A DNA stretch of 57,524 bases from contig NZ_CANLZU010000023.1 of the NCBI RefSeq assembly GCF_947495715.1, positions 1 to 57,524 on the forward strand. The letters are read 5' to 3'. Position 1 is the stretch's first letter; each line of letters opens with the position of its first letter. The position numbers were made by a program, and so were the translations under genes. Below the pieces are notes generated by a model that ran no database searches, was not told the origin of the DNA, and saw only the letters and a program-made list of their open reading frames with translations. This document shows positions 17,279 to 26,666 of this stretch, piece after piece. The stretch is from an uncultured Oceanisphaera sp. (GTDB lineage: Bacteria > Pseudomonadota > Gammaproteobacteria > Enterobacterales > Aeromonadaceae).

Positions 17279-18448
17279 TCACTCCGTATCCGGTTCGGTT
17301 TTTGACTCCTTCGTCTTGCCCTGTCGGTCAAGCCAGGGCGCCAGCCCCTTGGCCTCGTCGATAAACAGCTGCAGGTGAGGAAAGGGCATTTCAATACCGG
17401 CGTCATCCAGCCCCTGCTTGATGCTCTCCAGCAACTCGCAGGAGATACGGCCCTTCACTTCCACATCCTCCGCCCGTACCCACACCTGGGCACTCAGGTT
17501 CAACGACGAATCCGCCAGTTCGCGTAGCTGCACCCTGGGCGGCATCCGGTCGTTGGTGATCACCATGGGATGGGCACTCAGCAGCGGCATGATCACCGCC
17601 CGCGCCTGCTCGACCGACTCCTTATAGGCAATGCCCAGAGGAATGCGAATGCGGGTCGGCCCTTCGGCGCTGAAGTTGATGATGTCCGAGGTGGCCACAC
17701 TTTCGTTGGGGATCATGGTAAAAATATTATCCCGGGTGCGCAGCCAGGTGGTGCGAAAGGCGATGCGCACCACCCGCCCCTCTTCACCGCGGATCTGTAC
17801 CCAGTCACCGATGCGAAACGGCCGCTCGATAAGCAGGGTGATACCGGCAATAAAGTTGGCCAGGGTAGACTGGGCGGCAAAACCGACCGCGATACCCACA
17901 ATCCCCAGACCGGCAACGATAGAGAGCACATCGAAGCCGAACTGCGCCATGACGGTAATGGCGCCCATGGCGATAAGCGAGACCGACAAGGTGTTCTTGC
18001 ACAGTTGCTCCAGTGACGAGTCGATATGATGCCGTGACAGGCTGGAGGTAAGGCCGCGAGACAACAGCAACCAGAGCACATAAAAAGCCAGTGCCATCAG
18101 TCCGGCCCGGGCGGCCCCCTTGAGCACACCGTCGGGGGCACCGTATTGCGCCAGAATAGCCACAATGGCCGCCAGCCCCAACAGGTAGCGGAGCACGGTT
18201 CTGGCCGCCCAAAAAGGCCGCATGCCATAGTTGGCGCGTCCCAGTATCAGCTTGAGCAGACTGGCCAGCAGCCAATAGACGGTACCAAACAGCACCAGTA
18301 TCATCACGGAAACCAGCAACTGCCCCACGGCAACGACCGCCAAGTCCTGCCAATTGAGCCCGCTTACCCCCAGCGCATCGCCGGTATCGGTCAGGCTTTC
18401 ATAAAATTGTTTCCACAACAGGGAAATACTGGAGTCTGCCATCATCAC
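17279..18448 (-). CDS. MscS-family small-conductance mechanosensitive channel
   Basis: The 389-aa protein has four to five predicted membrane helices in the first 190 residues. The pore-lining helix and beta domain signature follow: GIVGIAVGFAAQSTLANFIAGI, then RPFRIGDWV and NIFTMIPNE. The C-terminal MscS cage domain follows with a short charged tail. Such channels open on membrane tension and release solutes at hypo-osmotic shock. AAGGAT stands before the first ATG. Longer than E. coli MscS (286 aa), it carries two extra N-terminal helices, as in YbdG/YnaI-type paralogues. Confidence 0.9.
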   Translation of the reverse strand: MMMADSSISLLWKQFYESLTDTGDALGVSGLNWQDLAVVAVGQLLVSVMILVLFGTVYWLLASLLKLILGRANYGMRPFWAARTVLRYLLGLAAIVAILAQYGAPDGVLKGAARAGLMALAFYVLWLLLSRGLTSSLSRHHIDSSLEQLCKNTLSVSLIAMGAITVMAQFGFDVLSIVAGLGIVGIAVGFAAQSTLANFIAGITLLIERPFRIGDWVQIRGEEGRVVRIAFRTTWLRTRDNIFTMIPNESVATSDIINFSAEGPTRIRIPLGIAYKESVEQARAVIMPLLSAHPMVITNDRMPPRVQLRELADSSLNLSAQVWVRAEDVEVKGRISCELLESIKQGLDDAGIEMPFPHLQLFIDEAKGLAPWLDRQGKTKESKTEPDTE

Positions 18449-18680
18449 ATCCTTGTTTTCGGCTAAAGCGTCAGACTAAAAGTTCGGGCTGGCTGTTACC
18501 CTCGGCTAAACGCCAGTCGCATAAAACTATAGCATCTGCAGCAAGGTCAATAACTTAAGAATATTTCAGACAAACCTGATGAACGAAATAAAGGGCGTGA
18601 GGCCTCATCACCGAGGAAGATGCAGGGATGGATCATTGAAAGCATGACGTCTGGGTCCAACACGGACCCAGACGAGAGTG

Positions 18681-18968
18681 TTACTTGAATTTGTCGGCGG
18701 CATCCTTGAAAGAGCCCTTGAGCGTGGTCCAGGCACTCTCAAAGCCCTGTTTTATCGACTCCCAGCTTTCTTCGCTGCTGTTGGACAACTCTTCCAGTTT
18801 TCGCTCGCTTTGTTCGATTTTTGCATCCAGATCGTCGATGTGCCGGTTCAGTTCCAGTTGTTTGTCGGCACTGGCCGACGATGCCTGGGCCTTGAGCTTG
18901 TCCAGCTCTGCCTTCCATTCATCCAGCTTCGCTTGGGCCTTTTTCTGATACAGCTCTCTCTCATTCAT
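18681..18968 (-). CDS. Small coiled-coil protein (sll1863-type stress-response family)
   Basis: The 95-aa product is chosen from the ATG at 18968 because AAGGAG stands 8 nt upstream. Almost the whole chain is a charged coiled coil (YQKKAQAKLDEWKAELDKLK, then ELNRHIDDLDAKIEQSERKL) ending in an amphipathic segment AWTTLKGSFKDAADKFK. Its length and C-terminal W..LK..F..A...F pattern resemble small proteins annotated as the sll1863 stress-response family. The role is not established; the family name rests on memory of the pattern. Confidence 0.7.
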   Translation of the reverse strand: MNERELYQKKAQAKLDEWKAELDKLKAQASSASADKQLELNRHIDDLDAKIEQSERKLEELSNSSEESWESIKQGFESAWTTLKGSFKDAADKFK

Positions 18969-19410
18969 GGGAACTCTCCTTATTGCGGTGATTGACAGCA
19001 GACCACCAGACAACGGGGCATGGAACGCCGACACCGACAGGTGCCGACCTGAAACACCTAGCCATAAAGCGACCACGGTTTCAATATTGACATATCCTTC
19101 CTCCCTGCCTACATCTATGTGGTGTTTGTAATTAGCCAATGGCACGGAGAAACACTAAACGATACGATGCACCACACCATGTTGATTTGTCTTTACAATT
19201 GACACCATTAAATTAACGGTTGGTTACCAAGAAGCTGTGTATTAGGATAGTAAACCAGCCTGTTAACGTCTGCAGACTGAAAGAAAACAGCAAATAGTCT
19301 CAAGTGTGTCTATTTTAATGTCGTATTTCCGGACAAGCTCCGAATAACCGACCGGACGATTTGAGTGCTTGGTTAGTGTTTTTATGATGGGTCCATTCAA
19401 GGAGTTTCTC
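18969..19410. other. Gene-free stretch between divergent genes
   Basis: About 440 bp between the coiled-coil gene and the outer-membrane protein gene. It must hold both promoters. A frame continues upstream of the coiled-coil gene but lacks a ribosome site and domain features. I recognise no repeats or RNA genes here. Confidence 0.5.
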
Positions 19411-19959
19411 ATGAATACGATCAAGAAGTTTTCAATTGCACTTTGCGTCAGCGCCTCGCTGGCCCCCGCCTATATCCAAGCCCAAGGTATGTCATCTCAT
19501 GAGTTTGGTCCCAAAGCGGGCGATCGGGAGTTTACCCTGTCCGGTGCAGGTACCAGCAGCAAGGATTTTGATAACGGTACCTTTGGTGTGTCGGGTGATG
19601 TGGGTTGGTTTTTATCCGACCAAACCGTGGCCGGGGTACGCCAGAGCATCAACTACGCCAGTGTAGATAATGGTGACGATGTCTGGAACGGCAGCACCCG
19701 AGGTTATGTGGACTACCACTTTGGCCAGCATCAGGCGCGCCCCTTTGTCGGTGCCTCGCTGGGTGGCATTTATGGTGATGGCGTAAAAGACACCGGTATC
19801 GCCGGTTTGGAGCTGGGTCTTAAATACTATGTGCTCCCTTCTACCTTCATTCTGGCCCGTGCCGAATACCAGTTTTTGTTCGACAGCGGCGACAGTGCCG
19901 AGGATAACATTGACGACGGTGCCTGGGCTTACGTACTGGGTATGGGCTTCAATTACTGA
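19411..19959 (+). CDS. Outer-membrane beta-barrel protein, 182 aa
   Basis: The start at 19411 has AAGGAG 8 nt upstream. A Sec signal peptide (cleavage after AYIQA near residue 23) precedes a mature chain of alternating beta strands (REFTLSGAG, FGVSGDVGWFLSD, GVRQSINYAS, GYVDYHFG, PFVGASLGG, GLELGLKYYV, AEYQFLF) and a C-terminal strand ending in GMGFNY, the aromatic-terminated signature of barrels recognised by BAM. Eight strands are likely, as in OmpX/OmpA-type small barrels. The ligand or role is unknown. Confidence 0.85.
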   Translation: MNTIKKFSIALCVSASLAPAYIQAQGMSSHEFGPKAGDREFTLSGAGTSSKDFDNGTFGVSGDVGWFLSDQTVAGVRQSINYASVDNGDDVWNGSTRGYVDYHFGQHQARPFVGASLGGIYGDGVKDTGIAGLELGLKYYVLPSTFILARAEYQFLFDSGDSAEDNIDDGAWAYVLGMGFNY

Positions 19960-19982
19960 CACCCTGCCGGCATAAGCCATAC

Positions 19983-20011
19983 AAGCCAGCCCCTTGCAGG
20001 CTGGCTTTTTT
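19983..20011 (+). terminator. Rho-independent terminator after the outer-membrane protein gene
   Basis: AAGCCAGCC-CCTTGCA-GGCTGGCTT hairpin followed by a run of T. Confidence 0.92.
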
Positions 20012-20016
20012 GATGG

Positions 20017-20211
20017 TTACCGGATCACCGCCAACCCTTCGATGCGTTGAGCACAATTGGCCAGAATCCGTCTCTTCTGCTCATTCGACTTGTCACCCCA
20101 GCCGATGATTTCCGAGATGCTGCGATAACAGCCACGGCATACCTCATGCTCATCGAGTGCGCACTGTTTGATGCAAGGGCTGTTAACGCTCTCGACCTTG
20201 TCAATGTTCAT
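20017..20211 (-). CDS. DUF1289 family protein, 64 aa
   Basis: The family is defined by an N-terminal PCIKQC....E.C.GC.R..SEI..W pattern, all present here (Cys near residues 13, 17, 25 and 28), suggesting a metal or Fe-S ligand set. The second half is a basic helix (KSNEQKRRILANCAQR). It is a single gene, convergent with the preceding outer-membrane protein gene. Function is not established for the family. Confidence 0.85.
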   Translation of the reverse strand: MNIDKVESVNSPCIKQCALDEHEVCRGCYRSISEIIGWGDKSNEQKRRILANCAQRIEGLAVIR

Positions 20212-20343
20212 CTGTATTCCTGTACTGAGTAAGTAGGCACGCCAAGCTGCCCATATTTTACATGATTTTCAAATCTCCTCGCGTTCATTCTACAGTTGAA
20301 AGAGTCACCGGCAAAAACCGCCACTCAACCTCAAGGAGCCATC

Positions 20344-20844
20344 ATGAATTCAGCCAATCTTCATCCGGTATGGTATCTCGACACGCCCAGGCCCGGCCGC
20401 CTGGCCCTGACTCCCTGCCCCGGCACTCAACACGTCTCCCTAACCGACAGCCTGACTCAGCTGAATAACAACGGCGCCGGTGCCGTGATCAGCCTGACCA
20501 CGGAGGCGGAGCTGGAAGAAAAAAACGTCAGTCAGCTTCCCGAGCTGGTCACTTCCCTCGGAATGCGCTGGCTGCATCTGCCCGTTCATGAAGACGAGGT
20601 GCCGGATCTGGTCTGCGAAGACAAATGGCAGGCCAATCAGCTGGCCATGCTGACTCAGCTGACCCACGGCAAGGATGTGGTGATCCACTGCATGACCGGC
20701 TCGGGCCGAGCCAGTCTGATTGCCTATCGTCTGTTGAGGGCATTGGGGGTAGAGCCGCAACAGGCACGGGAGCAGATCAAGGCGGTACGACCCAAGGCCT
20801 TTACCCTGCCCGAACAGAACGACTATATAAAAAGACTGGGTTAA
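20344..20844 (+). CDS. Cys-based protein phosphatase (dual-specificity/CDKN3-like fold)
   Basis: The start at 20344 has AAGGAG 7 nt upstream. The 166-aa protein carries the phosphatase signature HCMTGSGRAS (Cys nucleophile and Arg spaced C-x5-R near residue 117), a general-acid region HLPVHEDEVPD near 78, and the early VISL-T strand. The length and fold resemble bacterial dual-specificity phosphatases. Substrates may be phosphoproteins or small phosphorylated molecules; this cannot be told from sequence. It is followed 116 bp later by the ATP-pyrophosphatase gene. Confidence 0.82.
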   Translation: MNSANLHPVWYLDTPRPGRLALTPCPGTQHVSLTDSLTQLNNNGAGAVISLTTEAELEEKNVSQLPELVTSLGMRWLHLPVHEDEVPDLVCEDKWQANQLAMLTQLTHGKDVVIHCMTGSGRASLIAYRLLRALGVEPQQAREQIKAVRPKAFTLPEQNDYIKRLG

Positions 20845-20960
20845 CCGATATGACAACCGCCAGCTCCCGGTAGCGCCAGCACCTCAAGCAGCCTCATTGG
20901 TGATAACATCGGCATATCATACTGTGCCGGCCTGTGGCGTCGGTAACCTTGAGGAACAAC

Positions 20961-21632
20961 ATGATCAGAAAAACCCTGATGTCCTGGAGCAGTGGCAAAG
21001 ACAGCGCCTGGGCCCTGCACACCCTGCAGCAAAACCCCGCGTTCGAGGTGGTGGGCCTGTTCACCACCGTCAACGAAGAATTCGAGCGGGTCGCCATGCA
21101 CGGCGTGCGGGCCGAGCTGCTGCGCCGACAGGCAGAGAGCATCGGCCTGCCGCTGGAAATCATTTATCTCCCCTTCCCCTGCAGCAACGAACAATATAAC
21201 CAACGCATGACCGACTTTATCGACGGCGCCAAAGCTCGCGGCATCGACTGTTTCGGCTTTGGCGACCTGCTGCTGGAAGATGTGCGCCGGTACCGGGAGC
21301 AACAACTGATCGGCACCGGCATTGAGCCCGTGTTTCCCATCTGGGGCACGCCAACCGATACCCTGCCCGGCCAGATGTTTGCCGGCGGCCTGCGCACCGT
21401 GATCACCTGCCTGGATCCGAAAAAAGTCCCCGAGCACCTTGCCGGCCAGGAGCTAAGCCCGGCCCTGCTGGCCGAATTGCCCGAAGGCACCGACCACTGC
21501 GGCGAAAACGGCGAGTTTCACAGCTTTGTGTTTGACGGCCCCATGTTCCGGCACAAAATCGATATTCGCATCGGCGACACCGTCCACCGCGACGGTTTTG
21601 TGTTTGCAGATGTATTGCCCGAGCATGGCTGA
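20961..21632 (+). CDS. Dph6-type adenine nucleotide alpha-hydrolase (ATP pyrophosphatase)
   Basis: The 223-aa protein starts with the PP-loop SSGKDSAWAL near residue 9. It also has the family motifs R...GLPL, FGDLLLEDVRRYRE near 97, and GENGEFHSF near 185, as in Dph6/diphthine-ammonia ligase homologues. Bacteria lack diphthamide, so the substrate here is unknown; members adenylate a carbonyl and amidate it. GAGGAA precedes the ATG. No pathway partners are adjacent. Confidence 0.82.
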   Translation: MIRKTLMSWSSGKDSAWALHTLQQNPAFEVVGLFTTVNEEFERVAMHGVRAELLRRQAESIGLPLEIIYLPFPCSNEQYNQRMTDFIDGAKARGIDCFGFGDLLLEDVRRYREQQLIGTGIEPVFPIWGTPTDTLPGQMFAGGLRTVITCLDPKKVPEHLAGQELSPALLAELPEGTDHCGENGEFHSFVFDGPMFRHKIDIRIGDTVHRDGFVFADVLPEHG

Positions 21633-21768
21633 ACAGATGAGGCTCGGCCCATCGCCAGCACCCGTGTTTATTGCTCATCGGCCCCATGCGCCTGCTCCTT
21701 GCTCTAAACTGAGCCTGATGCCCTTGGAATTTCATCCGGTGCACACTGCCTACAGGGAGTAAATTGAC

Positions 21769-22206
21769 ATGAAACGCTCGCAACTATTCATTATTTCGCT
21801 GGTGGCTCTTGGGCTGAGCGGCTGTGACCAAAGCTCGAAGGCCTTCAGTCTGCCGCCCGGCGATATCGCGCAGGGGGAGCAGGTATTTATGGATATGCAG
21901 TGTCTGAGCTGCCATATCCTGGACGGATATGAACGACCGGAGGGGGAATGGGAACTGTCTGTCGCCCTGGGCGGCAAAGGCAAGAGCCTAAAAACCTACG
22001 GCGAGCTGGTCACCTCGGTGATCAACCCTTCACACAAACTGGCCAAAGGCCACGACATGTCGTCGATTCAGGTTGACGGCAAATCGGTGATGCCGGTCTA
22101 CAACGATGTCATGACGGTATCGGAACTCGTTGATCTGGTCACCTTTCTGGAATCGAAATACGAACTGGAGCCTTACGACCCCACCATTTACAACCTTCAT
22201 CATTGA
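21769..22206 (+). CDS. Lipoprotein c-type cytochrome, 145 aa
   Basis: A lipoprotein signal (GLSGCDQ, Cys near 19) anchors the protein to a membrane. One haem-attachment site CLSCH lies near residue 46. A distal Met ligand is likely in the SVMPVYND segment near 106, the usual position in class I cytochrome c. Four helices around the haem are predicted. It probably carries electrons in the periplasm; the partner is not evident from neighbours. GGGAGT precedes the ATG. Confidence 0.85.
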   Translation: MKRSQLFIISLVALGLSGCDQSSKAFSLPPGDIAQGEQVFMDMQCLSCHILDGYERPEGEWELSVALGGKGKSLKTYGELVTSVINPSHKLAKGHDMSSIQVDGKSVMPVYNDVMTVSELVDLVTFLESKYELEPYDPTIYNLHH

Positions 22207-22216
22207 ATGGTTAACA

Positions 22217-22243
22217 CGGCCCGGCTGAACAAGCCGGCCGTTT
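22217..22243 (+). terminator. Probable terminator after the cytochrome gene
   Basis: CGGCCCGGCT-GAACA-AGCCGGCCG hairpin followed by a short T run. It lies between convergent genes. Confidence 0.6.
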
Positions 22244-22260
22244 GAAGCACAGCCCTTGCC

Positions 22261-23139
22261 TCACGGCGCCCTTTGACAATCCATTACGGGAGCCTGGTAC
22301 CCCCAGGTGATCCGTGCTTCACCCTGGTGTTCCCAAAAAGACTCGTTGCGGCCCTGATATTTGGCACCACTGGCGCTGGGTTGCAGAAACATCAGAGAAA
22401 CGCTGTCGCCACGCTCGGCCATCAGCGTCGGCGGCTCGGTTTCAAAGAAAGTGGTTATCACTTCGTTCGCCGGGTTACCGTCACATACGAATCGAAACGG
22501 CCCTTTATGGGGCACCAGCCGGTAGCTAGCCTGCAACTCGGCAATGCGGCGCTGATATGCCCTCTCAATACATGCCCGCTTGTCGTCGCTTTTCCAGCAG
22601 TCGTTGCGGCCCTTGATCCAGCCTCTTTGCTCTGCCTTCAGCATCGGCGGATGCTCATTGCTCGCCTTGTTCAACGCAGCGGCGTAAACACCGGCCAGGG
22701 TACGGTCAAGCGCAGACAAGGCCTCGTCTTCGCAAACCATCGCCTCGATACTGCCCGCCTTGATCTGGTTACAGGCGAATGAAGGACCTTGGTGCTCAGT
22801 CGAGCCATGAGCGGTGCCATGAGTGACGCCATTGCCGGAATAAACAGAGTCACTGCCCCTCACCTGCCGATCGATATACTGACACCAGGCGGCACTGTTA
22901 CGCGGTGGCACTTGTGGCTGCCCACGAATACCGAGCTTGAATTCGATGACCGACTTCCATTCGTCAGAGCCGACATCCGGGCCATGGCCCTGTCCGTCAC
23001 CCGTAGCGACGGTTTGTTCTATCGCTTGGCTCCATGACTCGGAACAGAGCGCCTCCGCCTGCGCACCTTGCTGCTTGCCATTACCGGCCTGAACACCGAT
23101 AGAAGCCACCATCAAGCACATTGCCAACCACTTGCTCAT
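22261..23139 (-). CDS. Secreted lysozyme-inhibitor-like protein (LprI-like plus MliC-like domains)
   Basis: The ATG at 23139 has GGAGG at good spacing; a GTG one codon earlier is less likely. A signal peptide (to VQAG near residue 19) is followed by a Ser/Gly-rich segment. An LprI-type domain (about 115-210) has paired Cys (SFACNQ, MVCEDEALSALDRTLAGVY, QRGWIKGRNDCW, CIERAYQRRI). The C-terminal about 75 residues resemble MliC (FRFVCDGNPANEVITTFF, then a ...SGAKYQG... loop). Both domain types inhibit host or predator lysozymes in the periplasm in known cases. Combining both in one chain is plausible but should be verified by profile search. Confidence 0.75.
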   Translation of the reverse strand: MSKWLAMCLMVASIGVQAGNGKQQGAQAEALCSESWSQAIEQTVATGDGQGHGPDVGSDEWKSVIEFKLGIRGQPQVPPRNSAAWCQYIDRQVRGSDSVYSGNGVTHGTAHGSTEHQGPSFACNQIKAGSIEAMVCEDEALSALDRTLAGVYAAALNKASNEHPPMLKAEQRGWIKGRNDCWKSDDKRACIERAYQRRIAELQASYRLVPHKGPFRFVCDGNPANEVITTFFETEPPTLMAERGDSVSLMFLQPSASGAKYQGRNESFWEHQGEARITWGYQAPVMDCQRAP

Positions 23140-23212
23140 CACACTCCTCCCGCTCTGCCGATGGAATCACGGCCCGATGGCCACGTTAACGATTCAATGT
23201 CTACATTGGGAC

Positions 23213-24286
23213 TTACTCATCGTTGAACAGGTGCCGGCTTCGTTTACACCATGACACCAGCATAAGCATCAAGGGCACTTCGATTAACACGCCCACTACG
23301 GTGGCCAGTGCGGCACCGGAAGACAGGCCGAACAAGATGACCGCCGTCGCAATCGCCACTTCAAAGTGATTGGACGCGCCAATCAACGATACGGGTGCTG
23401 CGTCGCAATAGCTTAACTTCAGCCATCTCGAGAACACAAAATACCCCAGTGAAAAAATCAACAGCGTTTGTATTATCAGCGGAATTGAAATCCATAGAAT
23501 GGTCAGTGGATTGCTTACGATGACATCCCCCTTGAATGAAAAAAGAAGGATCAAGGTCACCAGCAGCGCCGTGATGCTGACCGGCGTTAGCCAGCGCAGG
23601 AAATACTCATTAAACCACTCGATGCCTTTATGGTTTATTATGATTTTTCTGGAGAAATAGCCGGCGACCAGCGGCAACGCCACATAGACAGCAACCGAAA
23701 GCACCATGGTCTGCCAGGGCACCGGCATGGAATTTATGTTTAACAGCAAGCCCCCCAATGGGCCGTAAAGAAACAGCATCATCAACGAGTTTATTGCCAC
23801 CATTACCAGGGTGAGCCCGTCATTACCCTTGGCCAGATGCCCCCACATCAACACCATGGCCGTGCAAGGGGCTATGCCCAGTAGAATCGTTCCTGCTATA
23901 TAACTTCGCCACAATTCCACTTCTTCGCCATTGGCCAGAGTTTCTGTACCCGGCAGGAAATCTCTGAACAGGTAACCCAAGAAGAAGTACGAGATGGCGA
24001 ACATGCTGAATGGCTTGATGGCCCAATTGATGAAGAGTGTTAACAATACCGGCTTGGGGGTTTTCGCGGACTTGAGCACGTGAGCAAAATCAATTTTCAC
24101 CATGATGGGATACATCATGAAAAACAGGCACACCGCAATCGGAATGGAAACTTGATAAATGGAGAGATCATTCAAGGTAGTCGCCACACCCGGCGCCACT
24201 TTTCCCAGCATGATGCCCGCACTAATGCAAAGCAGAACCCATAGGGTTAAATAACGCTCAAATATTGACAAGGTTTTTTCCGGCAT
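23213..24286 (-). CDS. acr3: Acr3-family arsenite efflux transporter
   Basis: The 357-aa protein has ten predicted membrane helices and the Acr3 hallmarks: [13 protein letters not shown] near the start, [10 protein letters not shown]-type segment (IMVKIDF), the conserved Cys in [14 protein letters not shown] near residue 139, and [13 protein letters not shown] near 305. It exports As(III) (or Sb(III)) using the proton gradient. No arsR or arsC lies beside it, unlike most ars operons, so regulation is unclear. It sits between two probable lysozyme-inhibitor genes, on the same strand, but is not obviously co-transcribed with them. Confidence 0.93.
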   Translation of the reverse strand: MPEKTLSIFERYLTLWVLLCISAGIMLGKVAPGVATTLNDLSIYQVSIPIAVCLFFMMYPIMVKIDFAHVLKSAKTPKPVLLTLFINWAIKPFSMFAISYFFLGYLFRDFLPGTETLANGEEVELWRSYIAGTILLGIAPCTAMVLMWGHLAKGNDGLTLVMVAINSLMMLFLYGPLGGLLLNINSMPVPWQTMVLSVAVYVALPLVAGYFSRKIIINHKGIEWFNEYFLRWLTPVSITALLVTLILLFSFKGDVIVSNPLTILWISIPLIIQTLLIFSLGYFVFSRWLKLSYCDAAPVSLIGASNHFEVAIATAVILFGLSSGAALATVVGVLIEVPLMLMLVSWCKRSRHLFNDE

Positions 24287-24379
24287 CTCGGCTGACTCAA
24301 CTTATGGTTACGTTTCATGAGCTTATCCCTAAGCCCGGCGGATAAGTGAAGCATAACGTAAATGGGTCGCCTGGTGGCG

Positions 24380-24829
24380 CTAGTCACCCTTGGCGGTGGA
24401 AGTGCGTAACGCCGCGATTGGGTCTTCATCGGCGACGAGTCCGTCTAGCTGGGTGCGAAAGCGCAGTGTATTCTCAGTAAATTCAAATACATATGCGGAC
24501 TGGAAACTGCCTGTGCCTACCGAACGCGCAATAACAATGATCTCGGGCCGATCATCACCCACCACATCCGCAACAACGGCCTTTTCAAGCACGCCATCGC
24601 GAGGCCGAATGATACCGGCAAGGAAAAACGTCGTTTCATCCGGTGCTACCGCGGCCTGATAAAGTCGCACGCTGAAGCTGCCGATGGATCGTGCTTCCAG
24701 CTCACCTTCTGCCACCACCACCGTCTGGCCGGTGGGCAATGTCAGCTTCAAGACCGGGCTTGCCGGCTCTGCCGCCGTCACGGCAGCGACCAGCACCAGG
24801 AACATCAACAACATCCAGATTTTTGTCAT
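24380..24829 (-). CDS. pliI: PliI-like periplasmic inhibitor of I-type lysozyme
   Basis: The 149-aa protein has a signal peptide ending at VTAAE near residue 20. The mature part follows what I recall of the PliI family: L.LPTGQTVVVAEGELE, RSIGSFSVRLY, a central IIRPRDG..EKAVVADV.GD..PEI strand pair, and RSVGTGSFQSA, the loop that carries the inhibitory Ser/Tyr-type contacts in Aeromonas PliI. AGGTGAAAAG precedes the ATG. I-type lysozymes occur in invertebrates, which fits a marine, animal-associated bacterium. Family assignment is from memory of the pattern. Confidence 0.68.
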   Translation of the reverse strand: MTKIWMLLMFLVLVAAVTAAEPASPVLKLTLPTGQTVVVAEGELEARSIGSFSVRLYQAAVAPDETTFFLAGIIRPRDGVLEKAVVADVVGDDRPEIIVIARSVGTGSFQSAYVFEFTENTLRFRTQLDGLVADEDPIAALRTSTAKGD

Positions 24830-24993
24830 CTTTTCACCTGCACTTTTTCAACTGCACCAAACATAGCGGTCATGCCGTTGGCTGTAGCATAACGCCCTGC
24901 CGCATGATCAGCCTCGCCATCACCGACCATGGCGCGATAAATAACGCTCGAAAGCGTGAGTCGATTTATTGCTCTGCATGCCTTGTTTTAAAT

Positions 24994-25851
24994 TCAGGCA
25001 TCTTCGGCCGCTTCACGTATGCGCTCTCTGCGATCCTGCTCTTCTTCCCTCGCCGCTTGTATTTCTTCCAGCACCGAGTCTACATCGGCGTTATCGCCGC
25101 TATCTTCAAATTCACCGGTGAGTGTGGAATTGGGCGTCAGGTTACCCTCTTCAAACAGCGCCCACATTTCCTTGGCATATTGGGTATGTAACAAGGCGGG
25201 AGCAAACTCGCCATAGTAACGTCGCATATTGTTGACGTCGCGGGCGAACATGGCTTGGGCGCTGTTGTTGGCGGCGGCATTCACCGCTTGGGGCAGGTCG
25301 ATAATCACCGGGCCCTGATCATCCACCAGCACGTTGAATTCGGACAAGTCGCCGTGAATAATGCCCACACACAGCATCAGCTTGATGTAATGCATCATCA
25401 GCGCGTGATCTTCCATCGCCTGCTGTTCCGACATGGTCACTTCACCGAGTCGTGGAGCAACATCGCCCTCGGCGTCGGTCACCAGCTCCATGAGCAGTAC
25501 GCCATCAACACAGCCAAAGGTGTTGGGTACACGTACATTGGCATTGGCTAACGCGGATAAGGCATCGACTTCGGCATTCTGCCAGATTTTTTCCTCCAGC
25601 TGGCGGCCATAGCTTGAACGCTTTTCCATGGCGCGAGCCTGCCGGCCACCGCGCACCTTTCGCCCTTCCTGATATTGCGCCGCCTTTTTAAAGCTGCGTT
25701 TAGCGGCGTCTTTATAAACCTTGGCGCAACGAATATGCTCACCACAGCGAACAACAAAAATGTCGGCTTCTTTACCGCTCATCAGGCGGCTGAGCACGTC
25801 ATCGATTAAACCGTCTTCGACGAGAGGCTGTAGGCGTTTGGGTATTTTCAC
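24994..25851 (-). CDS. RIO-type serine kinase
   Basis: The 285-aa protein has the RIO kinase elements: a flexible P-loop region SGKEADIFVVR near 27 with the Lys of AKVYKD near 44, LVMELV-type hinge (VLLMELVTD near 120), the catalytic loop IHGDLSEFNVLV near 165, and the metal-binding IDLPQAV near 182. The C-terminus is an acidic/basic helix. Bacterial RIO kinases autophosphorylate; substrates are mostly unknown. The next gene downstream is the convergent-strand neighbour pseudouridine synthase only by position, so no operon partner is evident. Confidence 0.88.
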   Translation of the reverse strand: MKIPKRLQPLVEDGLIDDVLSRLMSGKEADIFVVRCGEHIRCAKVYKDAAKRSFKKAAQYQEGRKVRGGRQARAMEKRSSYGRQLEEKIWQNAEVDALSALANANVRVPNTFGCVDGVLLMELVTDAEGDVAPRLGEVTMSEQQAMEDHALMMHYIKLMLCVGIIHGDLSEFNVLVDDQGPVIIDLPQAVNAAANNSAQAMFARDVNNMRRYYGEFAPALLHTQYAKEMWALFEEGNLTPNSTLTGEFEDSGDNADVDSVLEEIQAAREEEQDRRERIREAAEDA

Positions 25852-25926
25852 AGGCGGCCTGCTGAGTTGGGTCGGCTATTGATCATTGTTTATTGAATCT
25901 GTTCCGTATGTTTGGTGTGTTTCTGA

Positions 25927-26640
25927 TTAAAACGGACAAGGGCAGTGTCCATGAAAGGGCTCGCCGCTGGCAGGGTGTGCAAAATATAAATCACTGGCGT
26001 GCAACAGCAACCGATCGGCCATTTGCTCACTCTGTTCATTGTTATAAAGATCACAGCCCAGAATGGGATGGCCTATGGCCTGGCTGTGAATGCGTAACTG
26101 ATGGGTACGGCCGGTAACCGGGGTAAATTGCACCCGGCTGCGGCGCGGTTGCTCCAGACGCTGTAATACCCGATATTCGCTGGTGGCGGCCTTGCCGCTG
26201 GTGTGGCAAATTTTTACGCGAGGAAAATGCTGTTTATCTTTCGCGATGGCGGCGGTGATCAGCCCCTGATCGTCTGCCATCCAACCATCCAGCATGGCCA
26301 GATACCGCTTTTGAATGGCTCGCGTCTGAAACTGGTTATTGAGGTGTTGTGCAGACCCCGCATTCAACCCCACCACCATGATGCCCGAGGTGCCGAAATC
26401 CAGCCGATGCGGTAACTTGGCCTCGGGAAAGGCAGGCGTCACTCCGGCCTGGCCGTTGACCAGACGATAGTGTACCGAATCCCGATTGAGCGGATTTTTA
26501 CCCGACAAACTGAGCAGACCGCTGGGTTTGTTGATCAACAGAATGTCGTCATCCTGATAGAGAATCACCACAACATCGTCACACACAGGTGCCACAAAAT
26601 CATCATTGATGGTGTGAGCCGACCGGGCGATACCAGGCAT
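25927..26640 (-). CDS. RluA-family RNA pseudouridine synthase
   Basis: The start at 26640 (MPGIARSAH) is preferred since GGGGA stands 6 nt upstream; the longer frame lacks such a site. The 237-aa product contains the family motif II with catalytic Asp, PHRLDFGTSGIMV near residue 80, ILYQDDDILLINKPSGLLS near 30, and GRTHQLRIH near 180. There is no S4 domain, so it is of the short RluA/TruC type. It isomerises uridine in rRNA or tRNA; the target site cannot be read from sequence. Confidence 0.88.
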   Translation of the reverse strand: MPGIARSAHTINDDFVAPVCDDVVVILYQDDDILLINKPSGLLSLSGKNPLNRDSVHYRLVNGQAGVTPAFPEAKLPHRLDFGTSGIMVVGLNAGSAQHLNNQFQTRAIQKRYLAMLDGWMADDQGLITAAIAKDKQHFPRVKICHTSGKAATSEYRVLQRLEQPRRSRVQFTPVTGRTHQLRIHSQAIGHPILGCDLYNNEQSEQMADRLLLHASDLYFAHPASGEPFHGHCPCPF

Positions 26641-26666
26641 TATATTCCCCGCTATTGATATACATA

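Noticed and set aside
19673-19685. matS-like sequence GTGACGATGTCTG
   Set aside because: It has two mismatches in the right arm, is the only copy noticed, and sits within a coding region; chance is likely.
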